This document shows positions 1 through 8,560 of a stretch of DNA of 64,000 nucleotides, in pieces. The DNA is taken from assembly GCA_039808885.1 (NCBI GenBank), contig JBDHTX010000014.1, forward strand, positions 33,850 through 97,849, in the 5' to 3' direction. The translations under genes were made by a program, and so were the position numbers. Within the stretch, counting starts at the first letter, position 1; each line of letters opens with the position of its first letter. The DNA comes from Dongia_A sp039808885 (GTDB lineage: Bacteria > Pseudomonadota > Alphaproteobacteria > Dongiales > Dongiaceae). Under the pieces are notes generated by a model. It was not told the DNA's origin. It saw nothing but the letters and a program-made list of their open reading frames with translations, and made no database searches.

Positions 1-36
1 CGGCCGGAGGACTGCCGCGCGCTCGACGCATTCTGA
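1..36 (+). CDS. C-terminal tail of an ABC transporter ATP-binding protein (partial)
   Basis: Only the last 11 codons lie in the window (ending ...PEDCRALDAF, stop TGA at 34-36). The short ending resembles the TOBE-domain tail of PotA-type ATPases, and the reading frame runs open from base 1. The binding protein and two permeases that follow have no other ATPase in the window, so this is the expected missing component. The call rests mainly on context; the upstream sequence would settle it. Confidence 0.5.
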   Translation, partial: RPEDCRALDAF

Positions 37-49
37 CTTCAACCGGCCT

Positions 50-72
50 CGGTTCGATCGGCCCGCGAACCG
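50..72 (+). other. Short inverted repeat between ATPase tail and binding-protein gene
   Basis: Arms CGGTTCG (50-56) and CGAACCG (66-72) are perfect complements around a 9-base loop. No T-run follows, so it is not a classical terminator. It could be an mRNA hairpin or a protein site ahead of the binding-protein gene. Confidence 0.3.
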
Positions 73-128
73 ACGCAGCAATGCCGGGCAAGCAAGCAAT
101 GGGCCGTTGGGAAAACGAGGAGGCTTAC

Positions 129-1193
129 GTGAAGACCAAACTGACTCTGACCGCCAGCGCATTGGCGATGGCGGTCGGCATGACCGCGGTCGAGGTGCCG
201 AGCGCCGTCGCGCAGGAAAAGCAGCTGACCATCGTCTCCTGGGGCGGCGCCTACCAGGAAAGCCAGCGCAAGGCCTATATCGAGCCTTACGCGAAGGAGA
301 GCGGCGCCAAGATCACCGAAGAGGAATACAACGGAGAGATCGCCAAGATCCGCGCGATGGTCGAGGCCGGCAGCGTGACCTGGGACGTCGTCGACGTCGA
401 CGCCCAGACTGCGCTCGCCGCCTGCGCCGAAGGCATCCTGGAGACGATCGATTGGAGCAAGCTCGGCGTCGACCGTTCCAAGTTCATCGCCGGCGACCTG
501 TCGGATTGCTCGGTCCCGTCGATCTCCTATGCGACGGTCTTCGCCTACGACGCCGACAAGCTGCCGAACGGCCCGGCCAAGGTCGCCGACATCTTCGACT
601 TGAAGGCGTTCCCGGGCAAGCGCGGGCTGCAGAAGAGTCCGTTCGTCAACCTGGAGTGGGCGCTGATCGCCGATGGCGTGCCTTCGGCCGACGTCTACAA
701 GGTGCTCTCGACTCCGGAAGGAGTCGATCGCGCTTTCAAGAAGCTCGACACCATCAAATCGGAAGTCGTCTGGTGGGAAGCCGGCGCGCAGCCGCCGCAG
801 ATGCTGGCTGACGGCCAGGTCGTCATCACCTCCGCCTGGAACGGACGCATCTACAACGCGATCAAGCAGGAAGGGAAGAACTTCAAGATCGTCTGGGACC
901 AGCAGGCTCCGGACTGGGACTTGTGGTCGATTCCGAAGGGCACGCCGCGCCTGGACGACGCCTACGCGTTCGTTGCCTTCGCCAGCCAGCCCGAGCGCAT
1001 GGCGGAGCAGACGAAATACATCCCGTACGGCCCGGCCAACAAGGACGCGGAGGCCAAGGTCGACCCGGCCACCGTGCCGAACCTGCCGACCTCGGCCGCG
1101 AACATGGCCAATGCGTTGATTCTCGACCAGCAGTTCTGGGCCGATCGCGGCGAGGAATTGCGGGCGCGGTTCAACTCCTGGCTGGCCCAGTGA
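129..1193 (+). CDS. ABC transporter periplasmic binding protein, spermidine/putrescine (PotD) type
   Basis: A 354-residue extracellular solute-binding protein that would capture a polyamine or related cation in the periplasm and deliver it to the two permeases downstream. I chose the GTG at 129 because GAGGAGG lies at 117-123 and translation then opens with a clean signal peptide: Lys-Thr-Lys, a hydrophobic core, and an AVA|Q cleavage site near residue 28. An in-frame ATG at 81 would add 16 polar residues before the signal and is less likely. The early TIVSWGGAYQES segment is typical of the PotD/SBP_bac_8 group. The actual ligand cannot be read from the sequence; opines or other amines are possible. 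Confidence 0.85.
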   Translation: MKTKLTLTASALAMAVGMTAVEVPSAVAQEKQLTIVSWGGAYQESQRKAYIEPYAKESGAKITEEEYNGEIAKIRAMVEAGSVTWDVVDVDAQTALAACAEGILETIDWSKLGVDRSKFIAGDLSDCSVPSISYATVFAYDADKLPNGPAKVADIFDLKAFPGKRGLQKSPFVNLEWALIADGVPSADVYKVLSTPEGVDRAFKKLDTIKSEVVWWEAGAQPPQMLADGQVVITSAWNGRIYNAIKQEGKNFKIVWDQQAPDWDLWSIPKGTPRLDDAYAFVAFASQPERMAEQTKYIPYGPANKDAEAKVDPATVPNLPTSAANMANALILDQQFWADRGEELRARFNSWLAQ

Positions 1194-1218
1194 TCATTCC
1201 GGCGAAAAGCGTGCGCCA

Positions 1219-1247
1219 CGCCCATCCCGGCAGTGCCGGGATGGGCG
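1219..1247 (+). repeat. Perfect 14-bp inverted repeat between binding protein and permease genes
   Basis: CGCCCATCCCGGCA at 1219-1232 and its exact reverse complement at 1234-1247 are separated by one base. The RNA would form a very stable stem with a small loop. There is no T-tract, so it more likely acts as a 3' stabiliser or partial attenuator that keeps binding-protein mRNA in excess over permease mRNA, an arrangement known in many ABC importer operons. It could also be a REP-like palindrome. Confidence 0.6.
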
Positions 1248-1272
1248 GACGTCGCGCAGGTCGTACCGTGTC

Positions 1273-2523
1273 GTGACCAGCGCGGCGTTGGCGCAGCCCG
1301 ACGAATCGGCGCCGTCGCTGCGGCGGCGCCTGGCGCTGGCGGAGCGGAAGCGCCAGCTGGCGGCCGTCGGCCTGGTATTGCCGCTGTTCCTCTTCATCCT
1401 GATCAGCTTCATCCTGCCGATCGGGCAGATGCTCTGGTACTCCGTGCGCGACCAGCCTCCGGTGGCGGAGCTGCTGCCGCGCACCGCCGTCGAGATCGCC
1501 GGCTGGGACGGCGCCGATCTTCCGGCGGAGAGCGTCTATGCCGCGCTCACCGAGGATCTCAAGCAGGCCCAGGCGGCCAAGCTCGTCGCCCAGATCGGCA
1601 AGCGGCTCAACTACGAGATTTCCGGAATCCGCAGCCAGGTCCTGATGACCGGCCGCGCGGTGACGAAACTCGAGAATGGTCCCTACAAGGACGCGCTCAT
1701 CGGCATCAACAAGGTCTGGGCCGACCGGAAGACCTGGTCGGTCATCAAGCGCTCGGTCCGGCCGGTCACCGACTACTATCTGCTGGCGGCCGTCGACCTG
1801 GAGCGCGACGCCGATGGCAGAATCGCGCGCACCAGCGCCGACCAGGCAATCTACATCGACGTCCTGCTGCGCACGCTCGAGATCAGCGCCGCGGTCACGA
1901 TCCTCACCCTTCTGCTCGGTTTCCCGCTCGCCTACCTGCTGGCCAGCCTGCCGACCGGCAAGGGCAACTTGCTGATGATCATGGTGCTGCTGCCGTTCTG
2001 GACCTCGCTCCTGGTGCGCACCACCGCCTGGGTGGTCCTGCTGCAAGGCGAAGGCGTCATCAACAGCGCGCTCGCATGGATCGGCATCATCGACCATCCG
2101 CTGGAGCTGATCTTCAATCGCGGCGGCACCATCGTCGCCATGACCCACATCCAGCTGCCGTTCACCCTGCTGCCGATCTACAGCGTGATGAAGACGATCT
2201 CGCCCGCCTATGTGCGCGCCGCAAGATCGCTCGGCGCCGCGCCGTTCCTCGCCTTCTGGCGCGTCTACTTCCCGCAGACGGTGCCCGGCATCGCCGCCGG
2301 CTGCCTGCTGACCTTCATCCTCAGCATGGGATACTACATCACCCCGGCGCTGGTTGGCGGGCCCGCCGACCAGATGATGAGCTACTTCGTGGCGCTGTTC
2401 ATCAACCGCGAAATCAACTGGGGCATGGCATCGGCCCTCGGCGCCGTACTGCTGCTGGTCACCCTGCTGCTCTATTTCGTCTACAATAAGCTGGTCGGCA
2501 TCGATCGGATGAAGCTCGCATGA
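1273..2523 (+). CDS. ABC transporter permease, PotB type
   Basis: A 416-residue inner-membrane permease of the polyamine-type importer. One transmembrane helix near residues 33-55 is followed by a long, probably periplasmic segment (about 60-195) and then the usual five-helix permease core. The ATPase-contacting EAA loop begins near residue 317 (AARSLGAAP...), with the conserved glycine. Translation starts at a GTG 80 bases after the binding-protein gene, beyond the strong inverted repeat. The stop region overlaps the next permease start (ATGA), suggesting coupled translation and a heterodimeric pore. Confidence 0.88.
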   Translation: MTSAALAQPDESAPSLRRRLALAERKRQLAAVGLVLPLFLFILISFILPIGQMLWYSVRDQPPVAELLPRTAVEIAGWDGADLPAESVYAALTEDLKQAQAAKLVAQIGKRLNYEISGIRSQVLMTGRAVTKLENGPYKDALIGINKVWADRKTWSVIKRSVRPVTDYYLLAAVDLERDADGRIARTSADQAIYIDVLLRTLEISAAVTILTLLLGFPLAYLLASLPTGKGNLLMIMVLLPFWTSLLVRTTAWVVLLQGEGVINSALAWIGIIDHPLELIFNRGGTIVAMTHIQLPFTLLPIYSVMKTISPAYVRAARSLGAAPFLAFWRVYFPQTVPGIAAGCLLTFILSMGYYITPALVGGPADQMMSYFVALFINREINWGMASALGAVLLLVTLLLYFVYNKLVGIDRMKLA

Positions 2524-3356
2524 CCGGCTTCGCACTGCCGCCCCACGCATCGCGGATCGAACGCATCTGGCGCTGGTTGTTCCTCATCCTGTGCGCCTGC
2601 GTGCTCCTGTTCCTGATCGCCCCGATTCTGGCGGTGATGCCGCTATCGTTCAATCAGAGCAAGTTTTTCACCTATCCCATGCCGGGATTGTCGCTGCAAT
2701 GGTATCAGGACTTCTTTGGCACCGACCGCTGGCGTGAGGCGTTGATGAACTCCGTCATCGTGGGCGTCTCGACCACGCTGCTGGCGACTTTTCTCGGGAC
2801 CCTGGCCGCGCTGGGCCTCTCCCGTCCCAGTTTTCCCTATCGCGCCGCGGTCATGAGCATCCTCATATCGCCGATGATCGTGCCGGTCGTCATCACCTCC
2901 GTCGGCATGTACTTCTTTTATGTGAAGGTCGGCCTCATCAACACCTATCTCGGCATCATCCTGGCGCATACCGCGCTGGCGACGCCCTTCGTCGTCATCA
3001 CGGTGACGGCGACGCTGGTCGGCTTCGACCATTCGCTGAGCCGGGCGGCGGCCGGGCTGGGCGCGCCGCCGGTGACGGTGTTCCGCAAGGTGATCCTGCC
3101 GCTGATCCTGCCCGGCGTGATTTCCGGCGCGCTGTTCGCGTTCGTCACCTCGTTCGACGAGGTGGTGGTGGTCCTGTTCATCGCCAGCCCGGAGCAGCGC
3201 ACCCTGCCCCGCGTCATGTTCGCCGGCATCCGCGAGGAGATCAGCCCGACCATTACCGCGGCTGCGACACTTCTCATCGGCTTCGCCATCCTCATGCTGA
3301 CGACCGTCGAACTCCTCCGCCGCCGCTCCGAACGACTGCGCGGCATCCGGAACTAG
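2520..3356 (+). CDS. ABC transporter permease, PotC type
   Basis: The second permease subunit, 278 residues with six predicted transmembrane helices and no large extra domain. The EAA loop starts near residue 176 (AAAGLGAPP...), where the ATPase docks. Its ATG overlaps the stop of the preceding permease by four bases. The last gene of the importer unit; a Fur-like site and a regulator gene follow rather than another transport component. Confidence 0.88.
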   Translation: MTGFALPPHASRIERIWRWLFLILCACVLLFLIAPILAVMPLSFNQSKFFTYPMPGLSLQWYQDFFGTDRWREALMNSVIVGVSTTLLATFLGTLAALGLSRPSFPYRAAVMSILISPMIVPVVITSVGMYFFYVKVGLINTYLGIILAHTALATPFVVITVTATLVGFDHSLSRAAAGLGAPPVTVFRKVILPLILPGVISGALFAFVTSFDEVVVVLFIASPEQRTLPRVMFAGIREEISPTITAAATLLIGFAILMLTTVELLRRRSERLRGIRN

Positions 3357-3375
3357 TTGCGAATCATTCTCAATT
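3357..3375 (+). promoter_or_regulatory. Candidate Fur-type iron box
   Basis: Read on the minus strand the site is AATTGAGAATGATTCGCAA. The GAGAATGATT core matches the first half of classical proteobacterial Fur boxes. It lies one base past the upstream stop codon and about 70 bases before the PadR-like gene. No iron-uptake gene is adjacent, so the assignment depends on motif shape alone. Confidence 0.35.
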
Positions 3376-3446
3376 GCCTGGACAGCAGCCGCCGGAGCGG
3401 CTAGACTGCGCGCCGGTATTCATTTATCCGGCTCGACGATTCTGAC

Positions 3447-3986
3447 ATGTACAAAGACAACAGCCTGGTCCCGAGCGAAGCGGTGCGCCTGGCGGCCCTC
3501 GGGCTGCTGGGCAAGCGGCCGCACGCCTATGCCGATCTGGCCCGCGATATCCGGCACTTCACCGCCCGCATCGTCGGGCCCTCGCTCGACCTGCTGGGCC
3601 CTTCGCTCGAGCTGCTGAAGGTCGAGGGATTGATCGAGGCGGTCGATCCGGCGGCGGCGCATGACAGGCAGATCGTCCGCCTGACGCCCGAGGGCCGCAC
3701 CGAATTGCAGCGCCTGATGACCGCCAACCTGCGTGGTCCGATGGGCGAGGTGAACAAGCTGATCGTCGCCCTGAAGCTGCACTTCCTCGACCAGCTTGAG
3801 CCCGAGCAGCGCCGCCAGCAGCTGGAGATGCTGATGGAGGTCTGCGACCGCGAGCTGATCCGCCTCAACGACCTGCGCGCGCACTACAGGGACCATGACA
3901 GCGCGCTGATCCCCTGGCTGGACCACGAGATCGGCGAGGTCCAGGCGCGCCGCGACTGGTTCTTGAAATTGTGGGAGACGCAGTAG
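3447..3986 (+). CDS. PadR-like winged-helix transcriptional regulator
   Basis: A 179-residue protein. The first 90 residues look like a winged helix-turn-helix domain (AALGLLGKRPHAYADLA..., then a LKVEGLIEAVD...RLTPEGR wing). The rest is charged and helical, as in the dimerisation domains of PadR/MarR-type regulators. It stands alone between the ABC importer and a SnoaL-like gene, with a possible Fur-type site upstream. Its targets and effector are unknown. A MarR assignment is possible but fits less well. Confidence 0.6.
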   Translation: MYKDNSLVPSEAVRLAALGLLGKRPHAYADLARDIRHFTARIVGPSLDLLGPSLELLKVEGLIEAVDPAAAHDRQIVRLTPEGRTELQRLMTANLRGPMGEVNKLIVALKLHFLDQLEPEQRRQQLEMLMEVCDRELIRLNDLRAHYRDHDSALIPWLDHEIGEVQARRDWFLKLWETQ

Positions 3987-4078
3987 CGTCGCGTGCGTGT
4001 CGCTCGCACCAGGTGCATCCGGCGACGGCGTCGCGCCGTAGGACACACAACGGCAGGACGCTTCACGGAGCTCGCAAG

Positions 4079-4525
4079 ATGAATGATGGCCGCAATGTGG
4101 ACCGCGCCGTTGAAGGCCTGGTGCAGCGCTTGGTTTCAGCCTGGAATGCCCACGATCCACAGGCTTTCGCGGCGGCCTTCGCCGAGGACGCGGAATTCAC
4201 CAACGTCTTCGGCATGGTGCAGCGCGGCCGCGCCGGCATCGAGGCCGCGCACACGCCGATCTTCAAGACCATGTTCAGGGATTCGACGCTCGCCGTCATC
4301 GAGACCAGGCTGCGGCGGATCCGGCCTGACGTGGCCGCCGTCGATGTGCGCTGGAAGATGGCCGGCGCGCGCGACCCGATGGGCAATCCCTGGCCGGAAC
4401 GCGAGGGCATCCTGAACTGGATCTTGACCCTGCATGGCGACGACTGGCTGATCGACGTGTCGCACAACATGGACCTGCCCTCGGCCGAGTTGGCAAAGGC
4501 GCAGGCCGCCTTGTCGAAGCCATAG
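4079..4525 (+). CDS. SnoaL-like / SgcJ-EcaC family protein (cone-shaped alpha+beta fold)
   Basis: About 148 residues of the SnoaL-like/DUF4440 type. The opening LVQRLVSAWNAHDPQAFAAAF and the segment EFTNVFG followed by GRAGIEAAH are the usual signature of this fold. Members include isomerases, hydrolases and proteins with no known activity, so no reaction can be assigned. The ATG at 4079 is preferred because CACGGAG precedes it and the family begins at this point; an in-frame ATG 36 codons upstream would add an arginine-rich stretch unlike the family. It is convergent with the SDR gene. Confidence 0.7.
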   Translation: MNDGRNVDRAVEGLVQRLVSAWNAHDPQAFAAAFAEDAEFTNVFGMVQRGRAGIEAAHTPIFKTMFRDSTLAVIETRLRRIRPDVAAVDVRWKMAGARDPMGNPWPEREGILNWILTLHGDDWLIDVSHNMDLPSAELAKAQAALSKP

Positions 4526-4541
4526 ACGCCGAGCGTGACCG

Positions 4542-5285
4542 TCAGAACAGGTGCTGGCCGCCGGTGAGGAAAATCTCCGTGCCGGTCACGTAGCCGAAAT
4601 CCTTGCCGCAAAGCTGGAAGACCACGCCGGCAACCTCGTCGGTGGTGCCCATGCGGCCCATCGGGATGCGCGGGATCAGCGCCTCGTATTCCGGGCCGAT
4701 CATGGCGGTCTCGATCTCGCCCGGCGCGATGGCGTTCACCCGCACGCCGAGCGCCGCGAATTCCACCGCCATCTCGCGCGTCAGCGCCGACAAGGCCGCC
4801 TTCGAGGTCGAATAGGCCGAACCGGCGAAGGGATGTATCGCGTGTCCGGCGATCGAGGTGATGTTGATGACCACGCCCTTGCCCTGGTGCAGCGGCTTGG
4901 CCAGCCCGCGCGCCAGCTTCAGCGGGGCGAAGAAATTCAACTCGAACACCTCGCGCCATGCCGACACGTCGCCGTTGAGGATGCCGAGGCGCTCCTTGAA
5001 CGCGGTCTTCGGGCTGACCGCGGCGTTGTTGACCAGCGCGTGGATGGGCTTGCCGTCGAGGATCTTCAGCGCCTGCTCGACGAAGCGGTCGGTCTCGTCC
5101 GGCTGGCCCAGGTCGACGGTGACGTGGTCGGTCCAGTTGGGATCGTATTTGCACTCGTCCGGGATCGCGTCCCGGCTGCAGGTGATGACGCGCCAGCCTT
5201 CCTTGCTGAAGCGCTTCACCGTCGCATGGCCGATGCCGCGGCTGGCGCCGGTCAGCACCACGGTCTTCTTCACCTCTGCGGTCAT
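4542..5285 (-). CDS. Short-chain dehydrogenase/reductase (SDR)
   Basis: A 247-residue classical SDR. It shows the N-terminal cofactor motif TGASRGIGHA, the NNAAVS motif, and the catalytic pair in YSTSKAAL, followed by the PG segment after the active site. It would use NAD(P)H to interconvert an alcohol and a ketone; the substrate cannot be named. It is the third gene of a minus-strand group after pdxH and the CDF transporter, 12 bases from the CDF stop. Confidence 0.85.
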   Translation of the reverse strand: MTAEVKKTVVLTGASRGIGHATVKRFSKEGWRVITCSRDAIPDECKYDPNWTDHVTVDLGQPDETDRFVEQALKILDGKPIHALVNNAAVSPKTAFKERLGILNGDVSAWREVFELNFFAPLKLARGLAKPLHQGKGVVINITSIAGHAIHPFAGSAYSTSKAALSALTREMAVEFAALGVRVNAIAPGEIETAMIGPEYEALIPRIPMGRMGTTDEVAGVVFQLCGKDFGYVTGTEIFLTGGQHLF

Positions 5286-5297
5286 CTGTGCAAGTCC

Positions 5298-6239
5298 TCA
5301 GTGGTAGCGGAAGGAGGCGCGGCGCTCGACGACGCCCGCCGGGTCCTCATGGATGATGACCTCTGCCTCCGGGAAAGCGGCGCGGACTTCCGCCTCGACT
5401 GCGTCGGAGATGTGGTGCGCCTCGGTTAGGGTCAGGCCGCCATCCAGTTCCAGATGGAACTGGATGAAGCGGTCGCGCCCGGCGATCCGGGTGCGCAGGT
5501 CGTGCAGATCGAGGACCTCCCTGTGGCCGCGCACGATCTCCTTGATCCGCGTGCGCTCGGCATCGTCCATCTCGCGGTCCATCAGCATGTCGAGCGCCTC
5601 GCGCCCGATCTGCACCGCCGCCCAGGCGATAAATAGGGCGATGGCAAGGCCGATCGCCGGATCGATCCACCACAGCTTGAACTTGGCACTCAGGATCAGG
5701 GCGACGATGACGCTGGCATTGACCAGGAAATCACTGCCGTAATGCGCGGAATCGGCCTTGATCGCCATCGAGCCGGTCTTGCGAACGACATGGCGCTGCA
5801 ACAGCACCAGGACCAGCGTCACCAGCATCGAGATCGCCATGACGGCGATGCCGATCTCGGGCGCCGAAACCGGCCGCGGCGTGATGAAATGGTCGACCAC
5901 CTCGGTCAGCAGCAGGATCGAGGATCCCAGGATGAAGGCCACCTGCACCAGCCCTGCCAGCGGCTCCGCCTTGCCATGGCCGAAGCGATGCTCGGCGTCC
6001 GCGGGCGTCAGGGCATGGCGCACCGCGATCAGGTTGACGATGGAGGCGCCGGCGTCGAGCGCCGAATCGAACAAGGTCGACAGCAGGCTGACCGACCCGG
6101 TCTGCAGGAAGGCCACGAACTTGATGGCGATCAGCAGCACCGCCGCCCCGACCGAGGCCATGCTGGCCAGGCGCATGAGGCGGCCGTGATCGGCGCGATT
6201 GTTCGCCGGTGCGTTCGGCGCGGTCGACTTTTCGGCCAT
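5298..6239 (-). CDS. Cation diffusion facilitator (CDF) metal efflux transporter
   Basis: A 313-residue CDF/FieF-type antiporter that would export divalent metal ions such as Zn2+, Fe2+, Co2+ or Mn2+ across the inner membrane. Transmembrane helix 2 carries the family SLLSTLFDSALDAGASIVN region with acidic metal ligands, and the HRFGHGKAEP loop precedes helix 3. The matching SAHYGSDFLVNASV segment sits in helix 5. The C-terminal cytoplasmic domain (about 215-305) ends with HEDP. The ATG overlaps the pdxH stop (TGATG), implying coupling. Metal preference cannot be assigned. Confidence 0.9.
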   Translation of the reverse strand: MAEKSTAPNAPANNRADHGRLMRLASMASVGAAVLLIAIKFVAFLQTGSVSLLSTLFDSALDAGASIVNLIAVRHALTPADAEHRFGHGKAEPLAGLVQVAFILGSSILLLTEVVDHFITPRPVSAPEIGIAVMAISMLVTLVLVLLQRHVVRKTGSMAIKADSAHYGSDFLVNASVIVALILSAKFKLWWIDPAIGLAIALFIAWAAVQIGREALDMLMDREMDDAERTRIKEIVRGHREVLDLHDLRTRIAGRDRFIQFHLELDGGLTLTEAHHISDAVEAEVRAAFPEAEVIIHEDPAGVVERRASFRYH

Positions 6240-6829
6240 CAGGGATAAAGCTTTTCCGTGGTCCAGCCGTCACCGGCACGATGATAGACAAGCCGGTCAT
6301 GCAGACGGAAGGGCCGGTTTTCCCAGAACTCGATGCGCTCGGGCACCACCCGGAAGCCGGACCAGTAGGCCGGCCGCGGCACCGTGCCGATGGCGTATTT
6401 GGCCGCGAACAGCGCCACGCGCTTCTCCAGCTCAAACCGGCTTTCCAGCGGCCGCGATTGCTGCGAGGCCCAAGCGCCGATCTGGCTGGAGCGGTGCCGG
6501 CTGGCGAAATAGGCGTCCGCCTCCTCCTCGGTCACGGTTTCCACCGCGCCCTCCGCGCGCACTTGGCGGCCGAGCGTCTTCCAGTGCAGCACCAGCGCCG
6601 CCTTGCGCGTCTCCAGCAATTGCCGGCCCTTGCGGCTTTCGTAGTTGGTGTAGAAGACGAAACCGCGGATATCGGCGTCCTTGAGCAGCACCATGCGCAC
6701 CGAGGGCTGGCCATCAGCGCCGACACTGGCGATGGCCATGGCGTTGGCATCGTTCGGCTCGCTGGCCTCCGCCTCGGCCAGCCATTTGCGGAACAAATCG
6801 TAAGGTTCGGACTTGGGATGGTCAGTCAT
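6239..6829 (-). CDS. pdxH: Pyridoxamine 5'-phosphate oxidase
   Basis: A 196-residue FMN enzyme that oxidises pyridoxine or pyridoxamine 5'-phosphate to pyridoxal 5'-phosphate, the last step of vitamin B6 synthesis and salvage. Family landmarks are PNAMAIAS-like (PNDANAMAIASV) near residue 27, RMVLLK, FVFYTNYESRKG, the SRHRSSQIGAWASQQS stretch and the C-terminal R-L-HDR segment ending in LYP. The ATG at 6829 gives the usual start (MTDHPKSEPYDLF). A longer open frame upstream would add 43 basic residues unlike the family. Confidence 0.93.
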   Translation of the reverse strand: MTDHPKSEPYDLFRKWLAEAEASEPNDANAMAIASVGADGQPSVRMVLLKDADIRGFVFYTNYESRKGRQLLETRKAALVLHWKTLGRQVRAEGAVETVTEEEADAYFASRHRSSQIGAWASQQSRPLESRFELEKRVALFAAKYAIGTVPRPAYWSGFRVVPERIEFWENRPFRLHDRLVYHRAGDGWTTEKLYP

Positions 6830-6993
6830 GTCAATTCGATGGGATTTCAACGACTTCCGGCGCTGCGTCACTTTGCCGAGAGGGCTCTCTATAGCATTGA
6901 ATCGGGGTCGAAGCGGCCTCATTTTCAAGACGCCGGTTGTCTTCGCCGACTCGGGCAAGCTGCCGGCCGATCGTTGAGGAGGAACCCCACACC

Positions 6994-7461
6994 ATGCTGC
7001 TGCGTCGATCCTGGCCCGCCAAAACGCTGACCGCCCTGCTGGCCGTAACCGTGCTCGCGGGCTGCCAGAATTCGCAACAGACCGGCACGGTACTGGGCGC
7101 GCTGGGCGGCGCCGCGGCCGGCTATGCCATCGGGGATGGGAAATGGTGGGCGGTCGGCGCCGGCGCCCTGGTCGGCGGCGTGGTCGGCAACCAGATCGGC
7201 GCCTATCTCGACGAGCGCGACCGCCAGACCGCCTACAACAACGCCAATTACGCGCTGAACAACAACGCCGACGGCCAGACCTCGACCTGGTCCAATCCGG
7301 GCAAGGGCACCAGCGGCTACACCACGCCGACTGAGACCTATCAAAGCGCCGGCAGCACCTGCCGCACCTACCAGACCGGCGTCACCGCCAACGGCCAGAG
7401 CCAGAGCGGCACCGGCCAGGCCTGCCGCCAGCCGGACGGCACCTGGAAACTGGTGAACTGA
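6994..7461 (+). CDS. Glycine-zipper outer-membrane lipoprotein, 17-kDa surface antigen type
   Basis: A 155-residue predicted lipoprotein. The signal peptide ends in the lipobox LAGC (Cys about residue 24). A glycine-zipper double hairpin follows (LGALGGAAAGYAIG, then GAGALVGGVVGNQIGAYLDERDR), as in the rickettsial 17-kDa antigen family. The C-terminal half is rich in Asn, Thr and Gln and contains two cysteines (CRTYQT, CRQPDGTW). A strong GAGGAGG lies just before the ATG. The role is likely structural in the envelope; no enzyme motif is visible. Confidence 0.85.
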   Translation: MLLRRSWPAKTLTALLAVTVLAGCQNSQQTGTVLGALGGAAAGYAIGDGKWWAVGAGALVGGVVGNQIGAYLDERDRQTAYNNANYALNNNADGQTSTWSNPGKGTSGYTTPTETYQSAGSTCRTYQTGVTANGQSQSGTGQACRQPDGTWKLVN

Positions 7462-7541
7462 CCGGGTCTCCGCGCCTCTAGCTTCTCCTTGCGGCCGCCC
7501 GCCCGCGTCCTTAACTATTGGGCGCAGGAGGGTGACTGCAC

Positions 7542-8456
7542 ATGGCCGATCCCTACAAGGTTCTGGGCGTCGCGCGGGGCGCGAGCGACGAGGATATCAA
7601 GCGCGCCTATCGCAAGCTGGCGAAGAAGCTGCACCCTGACCTCAATCCCGGCGACAAGAAGATCGAGGCGCAGTTCAAGGAGACCACGGCCGCCTACGAC
7701 CTGCTGAGCGACACCGACAAGCGCCGCAAATACGACCGCGGCGAGATCGACGAGCACGGCCAGGCTAGGGCGCAGCGCTTCAACCATCGCCCCGGTGCCG
7801 GCGGCCCGCGGCGCGGCCGCGGCGGCGGCTTCGGGCTGGAGGACGACGAGGGCTTTTCCGACGATCTGTTCGGCGACTTCTTCGGCTTCGGCAAGGGCGG
7901 CGACGGCATCAAGCTGAAAGGCGCCGATGTCAGCTACCAGGTCCGCGTGCCGTTCCTGGAGGCGGTGCTCGGCACCAAGCAGCGGCTCAACCTGGCCGAC
8001 GGCAAGACGCTGGAAGTGCAATTGCCGCCCGGTACCGATACCGGCCAGACCCTGCGCCTGAAGGGCCAGGGCCTGCCCGGACGCGGCGGCGCCCCGGCGG
8101 GCGATGCCTTCGTCGAGGTGACGGTGGAGCCGCATCCGATCTTCGGCCGCGACGGCAACGACGTGCTGGTCGAGTTGCCGATCACGCTCTACGAGGCCGT
8201 GCTCGGCGCCAGCATCAACGTGCCCACCATCGACGGCAAGGTCGCGGTCAAGGTGCCGGCGGGCTCCAACAGCGGCACCCAGCTGCGCCTGCGCGGCCGC
8301 GGCATCCAGGCCGGCAAGACCGGCCAGCGCGGCGACCAGTATGTGCGCCTGGTCGTGGTCATGCCGAAGGAGGTCGATGCCGACCTCAAGAGCGCCATCG
8401 AGCGCTCGGCCGAACGCCATCCCTACAAGGTGCGCGCCAAGCTCGGCAGCGACTGA
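7542..8456 (+). CDS. DnaJ-type co-chaperone lacking the zinc finger (CbpA-like, type II Hsp40)
   Basis: A 304-residue J-domain protein that would stimulate the DnaK ATPase. The J domain covers residues 1-70 with the HPD tripeptide in KLHPDLNPGD. It is followed by a Gly/Phe/Arg-rich linker (about 80-125) and two beta-sandwich substrate-binding domains (about 125-295). The four CxxCxGxG zinc repeats of DnaJ are absent, so it is the CbpA/DjlB class and not DnaJ itself. It lies 105 bases upstream of fabI on the same strand. Confidence 0.9.
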   Translation: MADPYKVLGVARGASDEDIKRAYRKLAKKLHPDLNPGDKKIEAQFKETTAAYDLLSDTDKRRKYDRGEIDEHGQARAQRFNHRPGAGGPRRGRGGGFGLEDDEGFSDDLFGDFFGFGKGGDGIKLKGADVSYQVRVPFLEAVLGTKQRLNLADGKTLEVQLPPGTDTGQTLRLKGQGLPGRGGAPAGDAFVEVTVEPHPIFGRDGNDVLVELPITLYEAVLGASINVPTIDGKVAVKVPAGSNSGTQLRLRGRGIQAGKTGQRGDQYVRLVVVMPKEVDADLKSAIERSAERHPYKVRAKLGSD

Positions 8457-8560
8457 AGACGGCGAATCCGATCCCAGGCGGCGGTTTGACCGTCCCGCCT
8501 AATGGTGTAGGATGCGCTCCATTCCTCTAAAGATATCAAGATGTTGTGGTGGGGCACTCA

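Noticed and set aside
1171..2550. Long minus-strand open frame opposite the PotB-type permease
   Set aside because: Its translation is rich in Arg, Asp, Gln and Gly without domains, a usual shadow in GC-rich DNA; the plus-strand permease is clearly real.
7542..8456. Annotation as DnaJ proper
   Set aside because: The cysteine-rich zinc-finger domain is absent, so it is the CbpA-type co-chaperone.
8476..8500. Terminator after the DnaJ-like gene
   Set aside because: AGGCGG/CCGCCT can pair but the inner stem is interrupted and no T-run follows.
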